From contig CAIYXV010000100.1 of NCBI GenBank assembly GCA_903930225.1, positions 1 through 42,737 of the forward strand: a stretch of 42,737 bases of DNA, written 5' to 3'. Under the pieces are notes generated by a model. That model ran no database searches and was not told the DNA's origin. It saw only the letters and a program-made list of their open reading frames with translations. The stretch comes from an uncultured bacterium (GTDB lineage: Bacteria; Margulisbacteria; WOR-1; XYC2-FULL-46-14; WPAF01). The translations under genes were made by a program, and so were the position numbers. Positions 18,001 through 26,768 of this stretch are shown here, one piece after another (position 1 is the first letter of the stretch; every line of letters starts with the position of its first letter).

Positions 18001-19212
18001 CTTCGTTATGAAAAGTTTTCCCTTGGTGTAATAAGAAACGACCGCTCCCTTTTCCTCTTTTTCCGAGCCCGTCCCGTTGCCGAGCGGTTTTACTCCATAA
18101 TAGGTGAGCCGGTATCCGGATTTGCCGAGCAGGTTATCGATTAAGTCCTTGTGCGTCCAGTCGAGCACATAATAGGTGGTCCCGTTTTCGTTCAGGGTCA
18201 GTAGATTTTTAGCCCTTTCCGAGGGGTCCGCGATCTGCCGGTACATGGCGCCGGAAAAATTTACCGCCGCTTCAAGAACCGCCAGATTGTCGCGCTGGAC
18301 CTTTTCCCAGTATCCCTTGTTCCCGGTGTCGAAACGGGCAAAGTCCTCGAGCGCGGCCGGTACGATATAGGATGGGTTCACGGTAATGGCTCCGCGCAGG
18401 ACGTCCTTGTGCCCCCATCCGTCCGAAACGGTCAGAATATGACGGTGGTTCTTCTCAATGATATCGAACGCTTTGATGCGGGAGAGGAATTTGGCGGCGA
18501 GATCGGCGTAATATTCTTTTCCGCCGGCGGGGGCTTTCCAGACGCCGCTTTTTACCAGCGCGTCGGCGCGGACCAGCGACCAGGCGATGTAAAGATCGGC
18601 GTCAGTCGCGGAATGCCGGTCTGACAGATTAACGGCCTGGACCGTTTGTGATTTTAGGACGCCGTTATTATCCTTTTCTTCTACCAGCTCCATTCTCCAG
18701 GGAAGGAGCTGATTGTCGTTTAGGGAATTTAATACACCGTTTAAAAGGCGGTCGAAATTGTTTTGATAAACGCCGACCTGGGCTGGATTGTCCTGATAGA
18801 TCGATGAGGCATTGGCCAGGATCTTCATCCAGTAGCCCATCCCTTCGGAAACGACATCGTCGTCCTGAAGGCGGTAAATGTACGAGGCGTCGCCGACGTT
18901 GAGCATGAACCCGGGATTGTTCTTGTCGTTTACAGGAGAGAGCGCGCTCGCGATCACGGAAGGGAGCTCCTTTGACCATTTTTCGGCGAACTGGGGAGAG
19001 AGCGTTCCGTTATCCATCACATTGCAAACGCCGGATATAGGAAGTCCGGCCTGCACGGATGAAACAGCGGTATGGTTTTCGTGGCTAAGGTAGGCCGGGA
19101 CACCGATCGCCAGAACGGCGGCGGCTCCCAAAGATAATCGCAAAAAGCCGCGGCGGGTCATCCCCGACGGCGGGCTTTGATTGAAATTATTTATCCTAAA
19201 TTGGTTAGCCAT
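15004..19212 (-). CDS. Tat-exported GH8 glycosidase fused to TPR repeats
   Basis: A 1402-residue protein. The N-terminus carries a twin-arginine signal, TRRGFLR (19-25), followed by the hydrophobic segment LSLGAAAVLAIGVPAYL. Residues ~60-400 are a family-GH8 domain (endo-beta-1,4-glucanase, the BcsZ family): VSEGMGYWM (E123, expected general acid), SATDADLYIAWSL (201-213, with the Asp pair of the general base region) and AITVNPSYIVPAALEDFARFD. The rest is largely helical, with TPR-like units (e.g. AEVNYNYASALRNIGRYQAAAEAFYRT and the unit around AIKNYKKALQFNTNNVNALR). A GH8 domain fits trimming of a nascent beta-glucan in the periplasm, as BcsZ does, and the TPR tail could dock to the neighbouring TPR-barrel protein. 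GH8 fused to a long TPR tail is unusual. GGAGG precedes the ATG; own cluster promoter. Confidence 0.85.
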   Translation of the reverse strand: MANQFRINNFNQSPPSGMTRRGFLRLSLGAAAVLAIGVPAYLSHENHTAVSSVQAGLPISGVCNVMDNGTLSPQFAEKWSKELPSVIASALSPVNDKNNPGFMLNVGDASYIYRLQDDDVVSEGMGYWMKILANASSIYQDNPAQVGVYQNNFDRLLNGVLNSLNDNQLLPWRMELVEEKDNNGVLKSQTVQAVNLSDRHSATDADLYIAWSLVRADALVKSGVWKAPAGGKEYYADLAAKFLSRIKAFDIIEKNHRHILTVSDGWGHKDVLRGAITVNPSYIVPAALEDFARFDTGNKGYWEKVQRDNLAVLEAAVNFSGAMYRQIADPSERAKNLLTLNENGTTYYVLDWTHKDLIDNLLGKSGYRLTYYGVKPLGNGTGSEKEEKGAVVSYYTKGKLFITKECFEDVLLKIEAAHVTPFVPDQLEVIVDAGGRISTRIEFGEARLGFTEKYDGIRGPKELGEAILASDDPGTVCQARNLLAQLAAGKKAASVRVDSDRNIIPLDVYLMASLGLNDPKMTADFEGGLNEYVAGQTMKTPKSKKQKNGSEVSGIHDPVQRAGDKKPLPRYYMSTISVLTLTGAIAQENRTSKVKVAPYHSSLPKTISIIETPELLPSPRSISGSDLIDAPLTYFLDLAANDGAHTKPQFPATAKEMFWNAKRQLEYYPDDAEVNYNYASALRNIGRYQAAAEAFYRTLLLAKFSNNPQLVMMTIFNLEGILKTLNFGEIVVGDLLQSTLDSNRFDDGTRMAMMVAIMREFNDGGNHVKAFKLGEAFLEEYDRHRSELSGGAWDKLTGKASPGSRLFSDALVEIMKSVSESGVPTVRVKGGNLIPTVQFEFEAAILIPRIAINYQTPASAGDLKRTLDLIYKFKKDVPKELRPKLKLAEAQIYLKMMVYAHKEIEKILGNKEIGRANIRLLPSGRGLFEDDLDRALETGKNANKILMEVINDELNGEQDPLLIYQALRSIIGINTYFPKLNNIKKEYEKLRKSLLDVPAQNQIFQKEADHDFNHALLLNRIVLYTLDNLSTADYAGIKSDKNAKEAILRIAREMEYDVVAEENLSDLLLIYRAAVRLAMANPSADPRNVHYVNGKIYQADLYFGWSEFSEFSTAQEKQRRLDLGLAALAEVHNVYLSNREHAVDLSMQSVMKMVLMLYKERQSLESRLIVAGIIESSYTVDLKTINNNIDASPKLTPDEKRNLKREAEYLYETNTLLDQRFAALLGEQVKETNDPIVQYFLKPENKDLVRIIFGKFPFRQADAWASWGDIMWWGRGSNQQAAEEAIKNYKKALQFNTNNVNALRGLSENYLALAEQTREKGEKQVIFTLAYRTYKKTLQSIQQGGLNEIILGYTFRTIDRFYEDNKDDDFKSIASALLEIKNNTGYSNEDKITKMLNILSDF

Positions 19213-19282
19213 GGCACTTATCCCTCCGAGTGCTCGTTTTTATAATTATCGCCACAAAAACACTATGCTCCTCTCTGTATAT

Positions 19283-19310
19283 ATATCGAAAAAAATGAGG
19301 GGTAATTTCA
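19283..19310 (-). promoter_or_regulatory. Cluster promoter motif, copy 2 (GH8-TPR gene)
   Basis: Minus strand TGAAAT-N16-CGATAT, then ATATACAGAGAGGAG; 70 nt upstream of the GH8-TPR ATG. It lies in the 113-bp gap that follows the giant membrane protein gene. Confidence 0.75.
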
Positions 19311-19325
19311 AGCTGTTTTTGCCGG

Positions 19326-22300
19326 TCAGGATGGGGTTTTTTTGACCAGGTCGAGCATCTTTTTCCCGTTCCGCTTTTCCCATTTCCTCTGCCAGTCATC
19401 GGACTGGTTGCCGAACCTTACAATAATCTCGCCGAGCAGCAATTTCTGCCATTCATACACTATCCAGAATCCGACTATTCCCATGGGTAGGGAAGAGAAG
19501 TCCCCGTAATTTACGAAATCGGTAATGAGATTGTTCCTGATGACCTTATAACCGGCGTATGATAATCCGGCGAGCCAGAAGAGGTTCTTGTTCATTAAGG
19601 CGTTTGCCGCTTTGTCCCAGAGCTGCGGGCGTACCTTGTTCTTGGTGACCAGGAACGCGGAGCGGTCGTCACTTATGAATTTTACCATTACTCCTCTGCT
19701 GATCGCGGGCTGGGCGATGGTCTCGGTCGGGATGTGGCGGTTCACTGCCCCCAGGCCATAGGCGAGACCTTCGGTGTCGCGATTAAGCAGTTTTCTCAAC
19801 CCGCTTAAGGTTTCAGAAAGCTCCATTTTCTGCGCGCCCTCGTGATGGCGGCTCATCTTGAACGCGGTCATTGATGTTTTCCAGGCGAGCAGGCCGAGGA
19901 GGGGGAGCCATCCGATATGGGGGAGCACCAGGCTGCTGCTTATCTCAGAATTCACAAACGAAAGCGCGGTCATCCAGAACATGGTCAGGAACATCAGTCC
20001 GTAACGGTTGATATCGGTGGCCAGCGAGCTCATCGGATAGGTGTAGCAGGCAAAAAGATCAAGCCACTGGCTGAACGTGAGCGATTGCCGTTCACGATAA
20101 AAATCCCTTAAGAATTCCCTGATGTATTCGGCATTCCCGCCGAACCATCTGTCCCACTGGCCGAAAAGAACCCCCAGGTCGACTACCGCATCGTTCCACT
20201 GTACCGCTCCTTTGCTTCCCGCCGCCTGGAAATCCTTGCTGAGCATTGCCACGCCGGTAGCCGAATCCTCAACTATTCTCAAGATGTTGTAAAGTATGCG
20301 GGTATGGATGTACTCGCTAAGCTGGAGCTTGCGCTTTGCGATCGCGGAACCCGCTCTTGGCATTAGATTGAAAATAAAAAGATTTCCGAGCGAAGCGTAA
20401 GCCGCAAAATCCCAGAACCCATGGCCGGCAAACCATTCAGCGGGCATCCCCAGATGAGGAGCGAGGTGCGCCACTCCGTAGTAAGTGGCAAAGATAGACG
20501 GGATAACCGGGAGTTTTAGCGCTTTGGCAGCGGCTACTCCGGCCACCGCGACCATCAATGCGGGCTGCCATCCGGATAATCCGGGAATGGTAGATAAAAG
20601 TCCCATCCCCGCGGCGTAGACCGCCCCGAGCACCGGGATGAGCATGGAAGCGCGTTTCAGCGCGCCGTAGAATTTGGATTTAGCGACTTTACCGTATATT
20701 AGCTCGTCATAAGTGCCGTTATCGCGCATGGTAAAATTGACCGCTTCGATCGTTTTAACGCATTCCATTACCGCGTCGATCGGCATCATGTTGGCGTAAC
20801 CGATCGGGAACGCCGTTTTCCTCAATCTTTTGTGGCGGTGACGCACGATCCCGCGCGGCGCTTTTTGTCCGCGGGCGAGCCACATGTTATCCCTGAGCGT
20901 AGTGTCCTTGTCCTGCTGGGCGCGGATGAGCGTTCCCATGCCCTGGTATTCGTAGTTGTTGCCGAACTGCAGTATGGCATCTCCCCGGTAGACCAGTATC
21001 CCGTGATGGTAGCCAAAGTGAGACGAGAGGAATGGGAACCGGGTCGAAGTTATGTTGTCCAGGTCCCAGTTGCCGTGGAAGTCCGAGCCTTCGCGCTCAA
21101 AATAAGTCCGCTCGAACCGGCGGTCGTCAAGGTAATTAAAGACCGTCCCAACGCCGGCGACTTCCTGCCCGCTCTCCTCCGCCTGGCCGAGTGTTGCCGA
21201 TAATTGAGAAATAAACTCCTCCTGCCGGGTCTTTATTTCTGTGCGGTGGTCTTCGGTGTAGTCAAATATCTTTGCGATCGCGCGCGGAGCGGTAAAATTT
21301 GTCCGGTCGGCGATCCGGGCGATCTTTCTGGCCATGATCGCGAATTCGAGTATCCGTCCCTCGTCAAGTTCGTATTCGGTCATTCCCTGCTGTGAGATCG
21401 ACCAGGCGACGATCTCTTCCATTGTCCGCGGTCTCGGGATTATCAGTTCGTGCCTTCCATTTTCAAGCAATAGGAATTGCTTTGCCCCGTTCTGCTTATC
21501 CTTTGGGGTCCAGAGCGCCGGAATGGTATACCATTCGTAACGACTATACAGCTTTTCGTGCTCTTTCTTCTTTTTATCAGCATCGAGCTTGCGACCCAGG
21601 TCCATTGCCAGCTCGATTATCTGGTTCTTCTGCCTCAGGCTCAAATGCTTTTGCGTCGCAAGAAAACGCTTGATCACTGTCGCCGACCCGGCCCCGTTTT
21701 TCCCATTTTGCCGGAGCGGTTCGATATAATCATCGACTGCAATCTGGGGTATCCCGGTCGTATCGTTCAGGTCAAGCTTCTTATTAGCTACTGCGTAGTG
21801 GGCGGCGACAATGCCGAGCGCCTGTGAAGCATATACCGAGACGGCGATCTCATCGGCGATATCGACCAGGTTGGCGCGAATATCGGAAAGTTGCCCTTCG
21901 CAGTAGTTCATGGTGATGACGGATTCGGTTTCTGAAATTTTGAATGCTTTAAATACTTCGGAGGCCGCCTGTTTGGCCGTCATTTTGCGTCCGTGAATAA
22001 GGTCTATCAGGCGGCGGGCGATGTCGTCCGGCGTGATCCCGCGTTCGAGTTTGGCCTTAAAATCAAGATCCTCGTCGGAATGGAGGCGCAGCTGCCTTAC
22101 CACGTCGTCTTTTATCCAGTTGTGGATCTTGACCGGGATGCGGGTCTGTCCGCCTTTTTCCTCGAAAAACCGCTTTATGGAGTATCTGATGAACACCCCG
22201 AGCTGTTCGCCGACGCTCGAGCCGAGGAGCGCGACGTTGGTGAGCGCCGCCTTGGCCGCGGTGTAGTCAAGATGGCCTACTTTCTGGCTGAAGTAATGGG

Positions 22301-25300
22301 TGACTTCCAGCGATTCTCCGGTCCTTCTTGCGATCGTTCCCGCTTTTACCCCGCCACTGATATCCTTTAAAAGATCGGCAAGCTTTTTCTTGCTCAATGT
22401 CATGTAGTTGCCCGGTGTCATATGCGCAGTCATCACGTCGGCCGGGATCTTGGCGAGCTCGGTTTGCAGTTCGGCCGCGGTCAGCCCGGTCTTGGCGATC
22501 CCGACTACCTTGTCGCCGAACGATTTCAGTGAATCTTTTTCGATCAGTCTTCCGCGCTCACCGGGGGCGGGGTCGGCTTCAATCTGGCTGACCAGCCATT
22601 CCCGAATTTTTATCCCTTCCTCATATACTTTCCCGTCGGCGATCACGATATCTTCCAGCAGTTTTGCCGCGCCGGCAAACGAAAGGTTCGCCTGATATTT
22701 GACCACGCTTGTGCCGGTCATTTCATAGGTTTCGCCGCCAAACTCGACCGTGATCGCTTCGTCTCTGTCAAGTATCCGCGAGGCCAAAGCGGAGACTTTG
22801 GGTAACGCTTTGCCAAAACCTTTGGTTCCGGGTTTCCCTTTATTGCCGTTGAGCAGTATCCGGGGGATAAGCGTCGACATCTCGCGAAAAGATTTTATCC
22901 AGCCCTTGGTGCTGGGCTTTCCCTTTCCGCCCAAACCTTTGCCTATCAGTCCGGTTATCTCTTTCAGTATCTGATCGGCGATTTGTTTCTTTAACGATTT
23001 GATAATTGCTTCGACCGCTTCGTCAATCGTTTTGGCTCCCGACATCGCTTTAAACAATTCTTTTATTCCGTCTTTTCCTACGATTGCCGCAAGGTCGAAA
23101 AGGGTGCGATTGTTCATGAGCAGATCAGTAACCGCGTCACCGAAATCCTTTCTTATTTTGTCCATCAGCTTGGGTGTCTTCTTCAGTTCCTTGGCGCTTT
23201 TGATCTTAAGTATTTCGTCAATAAGCGATTCCTGCTTTTTGGCGTCCGTGACCAGGGCAGGGAGGCCGTTCAACGGCGTGAAAACTTTTCCGGCAAGGTT
23301 GGCTACTTTTGCCCTTGCAGTATCCGGTATCACAATGCTCTTCACCAGCTGAGCGGCTAGTAGTTTCTTTTCTTCCTTGTGATTCGCGGCTGATTCAATA
23401 TGCTTTCTTATTTTTGATGCGGGGTCGCCGAAATCCCGCACCATGACCGCCGATATCTTTTGCACGCCGTCGATCTCATGCGACATAAGCTGGTACATGC
23501 CGAGCGTTCCGGCATTCACTTCGCGGTAGTTGCGGTCAAGCTCGGTCTCGACCATTTCCCAGATAAAGTCGGATTCGACCTGGGTCAGAACATGACGGCT
23601 GGCAACCTCACTTACGATCGGTTCCACTTCTTCCTTCCATTTTTTCCAGACCAGGTATTGCGCGCCCTCAATGCCGAGGTTCGGATCGGCCTGCCTCATT
23701 GCTTTTACCTCTGCCGCCCAGTCCTTGCCGAATTTCCTTTTTGGCGCGAGGGCCACGCAAACCTCTTCGGCGAGCGTTCTCGATTTATTTGCCCTCCCGC
23801 CCGGGCTTTTTCCGTCAAGCCCCTCAAATCCGCGCACATAAGCGGAGTATTCGATCTTCTTTGCGATGTTGATCGCGGTCGTGTTCCCGCTGGCGGCAGG
23901 GGTCCTTTCTTTATCCGTCATCAAGACGAATTCCAGAAACTGCGCCCATTGAACGTCTGTGAACTTATCCCGTTTGATGCCGGTGTTTTTTTCGAACGCT
24001 TCAAGCAGTTTTTTGAACTTTGCGGGCGCCCAGCCTTTGAATTCCGCAAGGAAGGTCTTGAACTCGGCCTGCCCGGGGGTGAGCGGAGCGGCCGGGTCCT
24101 GATTTGCCAGCCACAGGATCGCTTTGCTTATGTTGCCATCCTCTCCCGCCTCGACCGCGCGTCCGAACTCGTACTGGTCGCGGAGACGATAGTAAAGATC
24201 AACGTCCTCACGATAGATGCGCGCCATTCCTTTGGCTTCTTCCTGAACGTTGCCGGCGGCGACCGCTTGTGTAAGTGTTCTGGCGCTTTGCTCGCTGATC
24301 TCGTATTCTTCCGTAAGCAGGGCCACCAGATCATCAAGATCTTTTTTCTCCATCCGGGAGCCCAGCAGTATAAGTTCTTTTCCAAGCTTGGCGATCGGGT
24401 CGGTCCGGCGTTCGGAAGCGAGCCTCAATGCCGCCTTGCGGGAAATAACATAAGCGCGTTTCGTGTCGATCCCGGCTTCGATCGCAAAGTATCTCAGGGC
24501 TTTGGCCAGATATTCTTCGCGGTAGGGAACGATGACCGTATCCACCAGCGTGTTGATCTCGTCGTCGGTCAAGGTGCTGTTCTTGTCCATCCTCCGTATA
24601 GCCGAAGCGACGGCCGGTGCGACATGCAGGTTGTCCAGCGTTATATCGCGTTGGTCAATGACCGCGTCTTTAAGGTTGTTAAGAACTTTCCGGTATTTAA
24701 CGCGCAACGCGGGGTCAGATACCGCTTCGTCGAGACGGTCAGCGAACAGCGCCTTGAGCGCTTCGTAGGTGACTTTTTCTCCATGCCATCTTCCGATCGA
24801 ATCCCTGAACCTGACCACCTGACCTTCCGGCGCGGCGTTCTCGTACGCTTCGTTCGCGACGTCATCCATGGTGCGGTGCGCCAGCCAGGCGCGCTCTTCG
24901 ACCGAAAGGCTGAAAGCAAGGTGGTCCTTGGCGTCCACGGACAGGTGTGAGAGCGATGTGATCTGGTCGATTATTCCGCGGATCTTTTTGATCCGTCCTT
25001 CAAAGATGTGCGCGGTCTTTATGAACCCGTACGTCTGTCCCTTGCAGGTCCAGGCGGCGGCGTTGCGGAATATCACCTTGTAGGCGCCGTACTTGATGCG
25101 GGCGTAAATATCCTGCACCAGGCATTCGAGCGGGTTCTCGTTCATGAACCCGCCGGGCGCGGTGTAGCGGAACATCATCAGCTTGGCCCTTTCTTGTTTG
25201 TTGTCCGATACTTTGGGGAACTTTAAAGCATCCACTCTTTCGGTCTGTTCGACCGTTCCCATATAAGAGAGCGCGCCGAAGGTATAAAAGGCGGACGCGA

Positions 25301-26621
25301 GGTAGAACCCGGCGAAAAGCATCGACTCGAACGGGCCGTGCGCCTTGGTAAAAAATACCGGATGAAGGGTAAGGAAGAAAAGCAAGTTGAACACTTTGGC
25401 CAGCTTGGTCGAAACGATCAGCGGCTGGTAGGGGAGGTGGAAATCCGGGATCTTGATCTCGTCCAGGTCGGCAGTGAGCGGGGCTAAAGCCGACTCGATC
25501 TGTTTTCTCTGATCAGCGGCCGCCAGCGCCTGAAGCGCGAGATCGGCCCTTTCGATTATGTGCTTTATATCGTCAGCGCTTAAGTGGGATTCCCCCTTTA
25601 CTTTTTCCTTAAGGTTGCTTATGCAATTTTTTGCTTCATCCGAATATTTATTTGTTCGTTGCGGCTTGCTGTCCTTGACCTTGTAAAGGTTTTCCAGTAT
25701 CTCGAACAAGTACCTTTGTTTCACATAAAGCGGGGCGCTTTCGCGCGCCAGCTGGCCGATGCGGATCCTTTGCTTGATCGTGTCGTGGATCCCGCCCGCG
25801 ACATAGGTGGTGGCCATCGCCCCCAGTCCGAATAACGCGGTCATGAATTCCTTCCCCTGCAGTCCGAGATAATCTTTCCCTACGAACATCATTAGCGCGC
25901 CGACGATCACGGGAAGGGAATTTTTCAATACCGCGGCCACTTTTTCCCTGAAAGCGGGGCAGCTTTTGAGCGCGAACGCCCCGGTCATGCCGAGCGCGGT
26001 AAAAGCGGCGCCCATCGGAATGGTTACGCTGAAAACAGAGGCAATGCCGATCGCGGCGACCGAGCCTAACGCGAGCGCCCCCATCAGGGCGACATTGCTG
26101 TGGCCGGCGCTTCCATTGGCGCGGGCGATTATCTCCATGTCTTCGGCTGACCTTATCCCGTGCTCGTAGATAGCATCCATCCGTTTGAGGTCCGGGTTGA
26201 TCGCTTCGGCCGCTTTGTCGAGCGCGGAGTCAACCCGCAGTGCGGCTGAATAAGCGGTCCGTTTTAGTCCCAGCAGATTGTCGGAGATGACATCGATCGC
26301 TCTTTCTTTCACGACCACGTGGTCGGTTTCGATGGGAATCATGCCGAGTTCGGCTAGTGCGCTGTTCCAGGTCCGCTCAGTGATGATGTTCGAGATATCC
26401 CGGACCTGTACTTGGTCGAGGCTTTTATCCTCGACCCTTAATTTCAATATCCCTTTTGAAGCGAGGATCTCATTTGCCTGAGGGAGCGAAGCCATTAGGG
26501 GGATCTGCCTGGCCATGACGGTCCGGTCCATAAAGCCGGCCGAGGTAAAGGTGCGGTTGGCCAGTCTGGTGAGACGGCTTTGAGGAAGCTCTATTTCGGC
26601 TTTCAATGGTCCGCTTGTCAT
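19326..26621 (-). CDS. Giant polytopic membrane protein with GT2/cellulose-synthase-like motifs
   Basis: A 2431-residue protein, the largest in the window. The N-terminal part has transmembrane helices at ~176-280 and ~390-450. A ~1500-residue mostly helical, charged region follows. From about 1700 onward are motifs that look like a processive GT2 synthase: LIIPRPRTMEEIVAWSISQQ (start-like), FHGNWDLDN with D1853-L-D1855 (DxD candidate), VEDSATG (2117-2123, matching the TED.ATG acceptor-base motif of cellulose-synthase relatives) and QWDRW (2155-2159, the QxxRW motif). Further helices lie at ~1970-2080 and ~2190-2400. It differs from BcsA because about four membrane helices fall between the DxD candidate and VED, so either the topology is new or only the tail is homologous. 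Most likely a synthase of the exported polysaccharide (inference). AAAGGG ribosome binding site; own cluster promoter; followed by GH8-TPR and TPR-barrel genes. Confidence 0.6.
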   Translation of the reverse strand: MTSGPLKAEIELPQSRLTRLANRTFTSAGFMDRTVMARQIPLMASLPQANEILASKGILKLRVEDKSLDQVQVRDISNIITERTWNSALAELGMIPIETDHVVVKERAIDVISDNLLGLKRTAYSAALRVDSALDKAAEAINPDLKRMDAIYEHGIRSAEDMEIIARANGSAGHSNVALMGALALGSVAAIGIASVFSVTIPMGAAFTALGMTGAFALKSCPAFREKVAAVLKNSLPVIVGALMMFVGKDYLGLQGKEFMTALFGLGAMATTYVAGGIHDTIKQRIRIGQLARESAPLYVKQRYLFEILENLYKVKDSKPQRTNKYSDEAKNCISNLKEKVKGESHLSADDIKHIIERADLALQALAAADQRKQIESALAPLTADLDEIKIPDFHLPYQPLIVSTKLAKVFNLLFFLTLHPVFFTKAHGPFESMLFAGFYLASAFYTFGALSYMGTVEQTERVDALKFPKVSDNKQERAKLMMFRYTAPGGFMNENPLECLVQDIYARIKYGAYKVIFRNAAAWTCKGQTYGFIKTAHIFEGRIKKIRGIIDQITSLSHLSVDAKDHLAFSLSVEERAWLAHRTMDDVANEAYENAAPEGQVVRFRDSIGRWHGEKVTYEALKALFADRLDEAVSDPALRVKYRKVLNNLKDAVIDQRDITLDNLHVAPAVASAIRRMDKNSTLTDDEINTLVDTVIVPYREEYLAKALRYFAIEAGIDTKRAYVISRKAALRLASERRTDPIAKLGKELILLGSRMEKKDLDDLVALLTEEYEISEQSARTLTQAVAAGNVQEEAKGMARIYREDVDLYYRLRDQYEFGRAVEAGEDGNISKAILWLANQDPAAPLTPGQAEFKTFLAEFKGWAPAKFKKLLEAFEKNTGIKRDKFTDVQWAQFLEFVLMTDKERTPAASGNTTAINIAKKIEYSAYVRGFEGLDGKSPGGRANKSRTLAEEVCVALAPKRKFGKDWAAEVKAMRQADPNLGIEGAQYLVWKKWKEEVEPIVSEVASRHVLTQVESDFIWEMVETELDRNYREVNAGTLGMYQLMSHEIDGVQKISAVMVRDFGDPASKIRKHIESAANHKEEKKLLAAQLVKSIVIPDTARAKVANLAGKVFTPLNGLPALVTDAKKQESLIDEILKIKSAKELKKTPKLMDKIRKDFGDAVTDLLMNNRTLFDLAAIVGKDGIKELFKAMSGAKTIDEAVEAIIKSLKKQIADQILKEITGLIGKGLGGKGKPSTKGWIKSFREMSTLIPRILLNGNKGKPGTKGFGKALPKVSALASRILDRDEAITVEFGGETYEMTGTSVVKYQANLSFAGAAKLLEDIVIADGKVYEEGIKIREWLVSQIEADPAPGERGRLIEKDSLKSFGDKVVGIAKTGLTAAELQTELAKIPADVMTAHMTPGNYMTLSKKKLADLLKDISGGVKAGTIARRTGESLEVTHYFSQKVGHLDYTAAKAALTNVALLGSSVGEQLGVFIRYSIKRFFEEKGGQTRIPVKIHNWIKDDVVRQLRLHSDEDLDFKAKLERGITPDDIARRLIDLIHGRKMTAKQAASEVFKAFKISETESVITMNYCEGQLSDIRANLVDIADEIAVSVYASQALGIVAAHYAVANKKLDLNDTTGIPQIAVDDYIEPLRQNGKNGAGSATVIKRFLATQKHLSLRQKNQIIELAMDLGRKLDADKKKKEHEKLYSRYEWYTIPALWTPKDKQNGAKQFLLLENGRHELIIPRPRTMEEIVAWSISQQGMTEYELDEGRILEFAIMARKIARIADRTNFTAPRAIAKIFDYTEDHRTEIKTRQEEFISQLSATLGQAEESGQEVAGVGTVFNYLDDRRFERTYFEREGSDFHGNWDLDNITSTRFPFLSSHFGYHHGILVYRGDAILQFGNNYEYQGMGTLIRAQQDKDTTLRDNMWLARGQKAPRGIVRHRHKRLRKTAFPIGYANMMPIDAVMECVKTIEAVNFTMRDNGTYDELIYGKVAKSKFYGALKRASMLIPVLGAVYAAGMGLLSTIPGLSGWQPALMVAVAGVAAAKALKLPVIPSIFATYYGVAHLAPHLGMPAEWFAGHGFWDFAAYASLGNLFIFNLMPRAGSAIAKRKLQLSEYIHTRILYNILRIVEDSATGVAMLSKDFQAAGSKGAVQWNDAVVDLGVLFGQWDRWFGGNAEYIREFLRDFYRERQSLTFSQWLDLFACYTYPMSSLATDINRYGLMFLTMFWMTALSFVNSEISSSLVLPHIGWLPLLGLLAWKTSMTAFKMSRHHEGAQKMELSETLSGLRKLLNRDTEGLAYGLGAVNRHIPTETIAQPAISRGVMVKFISDDRSAFLVTKNKVRPQLWDKAANALMNKNLFWLAGLSYAGYKVIRNNLITDFVNYGDFSSLPMGIVGFWIVYEWQKLLLGEIIVRFGNQSDDWQRKWEKRNGKKMLDLVKKTPS
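22758..22931 (-). repeat. Internal tandem duplication in the giant membrane protein
   Basis: Two adjacent segments of about 28 residues resemble each other: KGKPSTKGWIKSFREMSTLI.RILL and KGKPGTKGFGKALPKVSALASRIL. They sit in the middle of the soluble region and look like a Lys/Gly-rich hinge plus helix copied once. The DNA copies have drifted, so the duplication is old. Confidence 0.45.
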
Positions 26622-26673
26622 TATTTTTTCCCTTTCTAAATCTAAAATTGGACCGATACTTGTTTCCGTATAT

Positions 26674-26701
26674 ATATCGTCAATTTTGGGGCTGGATTTC
26701 A
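26674..26701 (-). promoter_or_regulatory. Cluster promoter motif, copy 3 (giant GT2-like gene)
   Basis: Minus strand TGAAAT-N16-CGATAT, then ATATACGGAAAC; 52 nt upstream of the ATG. The first 16 nt of the motif, TGAAATCCAGCCCCAA, recur exactly at 28159-28174 upstream of SLOG 3. Confidence 0.75.
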
Positions 26702-26768
26702 GAAAATCGCAGGGGAATTAATAAGCTTTAAAAGAACCAAAATAACCATATTTTAACAATGATGAATT

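Noticed and set aside
23460-24950. 496-aa plus-strand ORF inside the giant membrane-protein gene
   Set aside because: Long open antisense frame only because stop codons are rare opposite this codon usage; no domain or start signal.
19326-26621. Cyclic beta-1,2-glucan synthase (GT84, usually fused to GH94)
   Set aside because: Size and the nearby GH94 gene are suggestive, but GT84 motifs are not seen, and the GH94 gene lies in a different operon with a different promoter type.
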